The notes below the pieces were generated by a model. The model ran no database searches. It saw nothing but the letters and a program-made list of their open reading frames with translations, and was not told where the DNA came from. This document shows positions 14,622 through 16,417 of a DNA stretch of 16,417 bases, one piece after another (positions within the stretch are counted from its first letter, which is position 1; every line of letters begins with the position of its first letter). The translations under genes were made by a program, and so were the position numbers. Source of the stretch: DASPKO01 sp035628055 (GTDB lineage: Bacteria > Planctomycetota > Phycisphaerae > Phycisphaerales > UBA1924); the NCBI GenBank assembly GCA_035628055.1, contig DASPKO010000207.1, forward strand, positions 1 through 16,417. Direction: 5' to 3'.

Positions 14622-15206
14622 ATGAACCCCCGCGGCAGGACGGCGCCCGCCGAGCACGTGGCGCTCTATCCCGGCTCGTTCGATCCCGTGACGTACGGGC
14701 ACCTGGACGTGATCCGGCGTGGGCGCCGGCTCTTCGACCGGCTGGTCGTGGCCGTGGGGCGGAACCCCGGCAAGGACCAGTTGTTCGCGGCGGAGGAACG
14801 GGTGGAGATGGTGCGCCGGCTCGTGGGGGAGCTGGTCGAGGCCGAGCCGGAGGGGGCGCCGGTGCAGGTGCTGGCCTTTGGCGGGCTCACGGTGGACGTG
14901 GCGCGAGAACTGGGCGCGACGGTGCTGCTGCGCGGGATCCGCAACCTGTCGGACCTGCAGAACGAGGTGCAGCAGGCCCTGACCAACCGGCAGGTGGCCG
15001 GGCTGGAGACGGCGTTCGTGGTGGCGGGTCAGGACTTTGCGTACACCAGCTCGAGCCTGATCAAGCAGATCGCCGCGCTCGGCGAGGACCTCGGGGCCCT
15101 GGGGGCGATGGTCCCGCCGATGGTCGTGGAGCTTTTGAGGAAGAAGAAGGCCGCGCGCGATCCAGCGCTGGAGCGCCTGCGGGCGGCGGACGGCGCGGAG
15201 GGGTGA
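14622..15206 (+). CDS. coaD: Phosphopantetheine adenylyltransferase
   Basis: 194 aa (E. coli CoaD is 159). It converts 4'-phosphopantetheine and ATP to dephospho-CoA, the penultimate step of coenzyme A synthesis, in the cytoplasm. The nucleotidyltransferase signature is YPGSFDPVTYGHLD, with T24-x-G-H27 as the (T/H)xGH motif. RGIRNLSDLQNE starts at Arg104, and TSSSLIK at 142-148 is the nucleotide-binding C-terminal motif. The N-terminus is ~10 residues longer than usual and the C-terminus carries an extra charged tail (LRKKKAARDPALERLRAADGAEG). It sits 133 nt after rsmE with its own candidate promoter. The ATG has no ribosome site, consistent with leaderless translation. Confidence 0.96.
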   Translation: MNPRGRTAPAEHVALYPGSFDPVTYGHLDVIRRGRRLFDRLVVAVGRNPGKDQLFAAEERVEMVRRLVGELVEAEPEGAPVQVLAFGGLTVDVARELGATVLLRGIRNLSDLQNEVQQALTNRQVAGLETAFVVAGQDFAYTSSSLIKQIAALGEDLGALGAMVPPMVVELLRKKKAARDPALERLRAADGAEG

Positions 15207-15376
15207 GGGCGGAGGGCACCGGGCCCGGGGCAAACCGCAATCGGATACGACAAACGGAGATCGGGACGGAAGCGCGGGGCTCACGACGCGCGCGGCCGGC
15301 GAGTGTGGACGGGCCACTCTCGGGGCGGGGTGAGGAACGAGCGCAAGGGCGGAGCGGGCGAACAGGAAGGGGCGCG

Positions 15377-16120
15377 ATGGGCGCGGTCGAGGTTCGGGTG
15401 ATCAGCATTGGCGCGCTGGGCCCGGGGGCGGGCCGGGGAAGGGCCGAGGCGGACGGGACGGGCGGTGCGCCCGCGGGGCGCGCCGGCGGCGGGGGCCGGC
15501 GCCCGGGTCACGCGACCACGACGCTGGTGACGAGCGGCGCGCGGCGGATTCTGATCGATCCGGGGCTTCCCGAGCCGGTGCTGCTGGCCCGGCTGGAGGA
15601 GCGGGCGGGGCTGGCGGCGCGCGAGATCACGCACGTGTTCCTGACGAGCTTCAAGCCGGACGTGCGGCGGGGGCTCGGGGCGTTCGAGGAGGCGACGTGG
15701 TGGATCGGAGAGGGAGAGCGCGAGGGGATGGGCGTGCCGCTGGTGCGGGCGCTGCGCGAGGCGGAGGAGGCGGGGGACGAGGAGCTCGCCGCCCCGCTCC
15801 GCGAGGACGTGGCGATCTTGAAGCGGTGCGCGGCCGCGCCGGACCGGCTGGCCGACCGGGTGGACCTGTTCCCGCTCCCGGGGGTGACGCCGGGGCTGTG
15901 CGGCGTGCTGATCGCGGGGCCGGCGGCGGGGGTCGGCCCGGGGACGACGGTGGTGTGCGGGGACGCGATCGCGACGCTGGATCATCTGCAGCGGGGGCGG
16001 GTATTGCTGCCGGCGGCCGACGTGGCACGGGCCCAGGAGAGTTTCCAGGAAGCGATGGAAATCGCCGACGTGCTGGTGCTGGGCCGCGACAACGTGGTCG
16101 TGAACCCGGGAAGGCGGTAG
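15377..16120 (+). CDS. Metallo-beta-lactamase-fold protein without metal-binding histidines
   Basis: 247 aa from ATG at 15377, with AGGAAGGGG four bases upstream. Strand order and spacing match the MBL fold: TTLVTSGARRILIDPGLP (residues 47-65), ITHVFLTSFKPDVRRGLGAF (84-103), LPGVTPGLCGVLI (~167-179), VVCGDAIATLDHL (~193-205) and LVLGRDNVVVNPG at the end. In active members these correspond to THxHxDH, PGHTPG, GD and GHDN. Here the histidines are replaced: S91, K93, V96, V170 and R237; only aspartates D95 and D196 remain. The usual dinuclear zinc or iron site is therefore absent. A Gly/Arg-rich insertion (~16-46) precedes strand 2. The protein may be a structural or binding homologue. No close operon partner is visible. 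Confidence 0.85.
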   Translation: MGAVEVRVISIGALGPGAGRGRAEADGTGGAPAGRAGGGGRRPGHATTTLVTSGARRILIDPGLPEPVLLARLEERAGLAAREITHVFLTSFKPDVRRGLGAFEEATWWIGEGEREGMGVPLVRALREAEEAGDEELAAPLREDVAILKRCAAAPDRLADRVDLFPLPGVTPGLCGVLIAGPAAGVGPGTTVVCGDAIATLDHLQRGRVLLPAADVARAQESFQEAMEIADVLVLGRDNVVVNPGRR

Positions 16121-16239
16121 GCACTACGCGGCAGCGGCAGACTGCACCCGACAGACGAAAGAGGACAGTGCAGAGTGGGATCACGGCCACCCGTGACCGG
16201 CGACGGGACATCGGGCACGTGCCCCAGCCATGAGCGGAC

Positions 16240-16284
16240 GCACGGGCCGCGAGCGCCCGCGCGCGTTCTTTCGCGCACCCGGCA
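16240..16284. repeat. Diverged 45-bp direct repeat, copy 1
   Basis: Begins GCACGGGCCGCGAGC. It matches the second copy (16329-16373) at 39 of 45 positions without gaps. The copies are 89 bp apart, start to start. Confidence 0.65.
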
Positions 16285-16328
16285 CCCGGCATTCGGAAGA
16301 CCGGGCACGCGCCGGAATCGCGCACACC

Positions 16329-16373
16329 GCACGGGCCGCGAGCACCCGCGAGCGGTCGTTGGCGCACGCGGCA
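16329..16373. repeat. Diverged 45-bp direct repeat, copy 2
   Basis: Begins GCACGGGCCGCGAGC, then differs from copy 1 at six positions. Flanking bases show further short matches (GGGCACG[T/C]GCC upstream of both copies), so the true unit may be longer. Confidence 0.65.
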
Positions 16374-16417
16374 CTGGGCGTGCGACGAATCGGAGTGTGA
16401 GATCACGGACCGCTGGC

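Larger units (their letters stand above)
16121..16417. other. Non-coding end of window
   Basis: No frame here has protein-like composition. It contains a small inverted repeat TCACGG-CCAC-CCGTGA (16181-16196), the 12-bp palindrome GGGCACGTGCCC (16213-16224), and two copies of a diverged direct repeat. No tRNA is visible. Confidence 0.6.

Noticed and set aside
15219..15228. CCGGGCCCGG palindrome after coaD as a terminator
   Set aside because: Only 10 bp with no loop or T-run, and expected by chance at this GC content.
14609..15376. Upstream extension of the MBL-fold reading frame through coaD
   Set aside because: It overlaps coaD in another frame and encodes Gly/Arg/Ala noise. The ATG at 15377 has a good ribosome site and starts the fold.
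1..16417. CRISPR array, tRNA, rRNA, insertion sequence or prophage genes
   Set aside because: No regularly spaced repeats with unique spacers, no cloverleaf, no rRNA-like stretch and no transposase, integrase or phage motif was seen on either strand.

Overview
The window is very GC-rich, with near-saturated G/C third codon positions, many GTG starts and proteins rich in Ala, Pro, Arg and Gly. Several gene types point to a Planctomycetota bacterium, probably Phycisphaerae-like: a secreted prenyltransferase/squalene-oxidase-repeat protein behind a large coiled-coil protein, a long topA with a basic N-terminal tail, an LpxL-type acyltransferase, and a cysteine-free FmdB-like protein. The phylum assignment is inference, because there is no rRNA or other marker in view.

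Layout. (1) Positions 1-6811: a tight plus-strand operon. It holds the C-terminal part of a coiled-coil protein, a secreted helical protein, a secreted repeat protein, an exported beta-rich protein and a lipid A-type acyltransferase. The first four are joined by ATGA/GTGA stop-start overlaps, so they are probably translated together. This looks like a cell-envelope module. (2) Positions 6848-8002: an orphan response regulator, a 110-aa protein of unknown function and the FmdB-like protein. (3) Positions 8089-9580: minus-strand genes for a 52-aa protein and two putative lipoproteins, with an 8-mer tandem repeat between the first two. (4) Positions 9793-12654: topA, convergent with a Pro/Ala-rich single-TM protein on the minus strand. 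(5) Positions 13724-16120: rsmE, coaD and a metallo-beta-lactamase-fold protein that has lost its metal-binding histidines. (6) Positions 16121-16417: no gene seen, but a diverged direct repeat.

No mobile element, CRISPR array, tRNA or rRNA was found. Housekeeping genes (topA, rsmE, coaD, the acyltransferase) are interleaved with lineage-specific genes of unknown function. The most unusual items are the coupled envelope module, the histidine-free MBL protein, the zinc-ribbon relative with no cysteines, the lipoprotein pair and a strand-composition switch near 5.3-5.6 kb. I do not see a defence system or another clearly new multi-gene machine. The envelope module and the lipoprotein pair come closest to undescribed systems.
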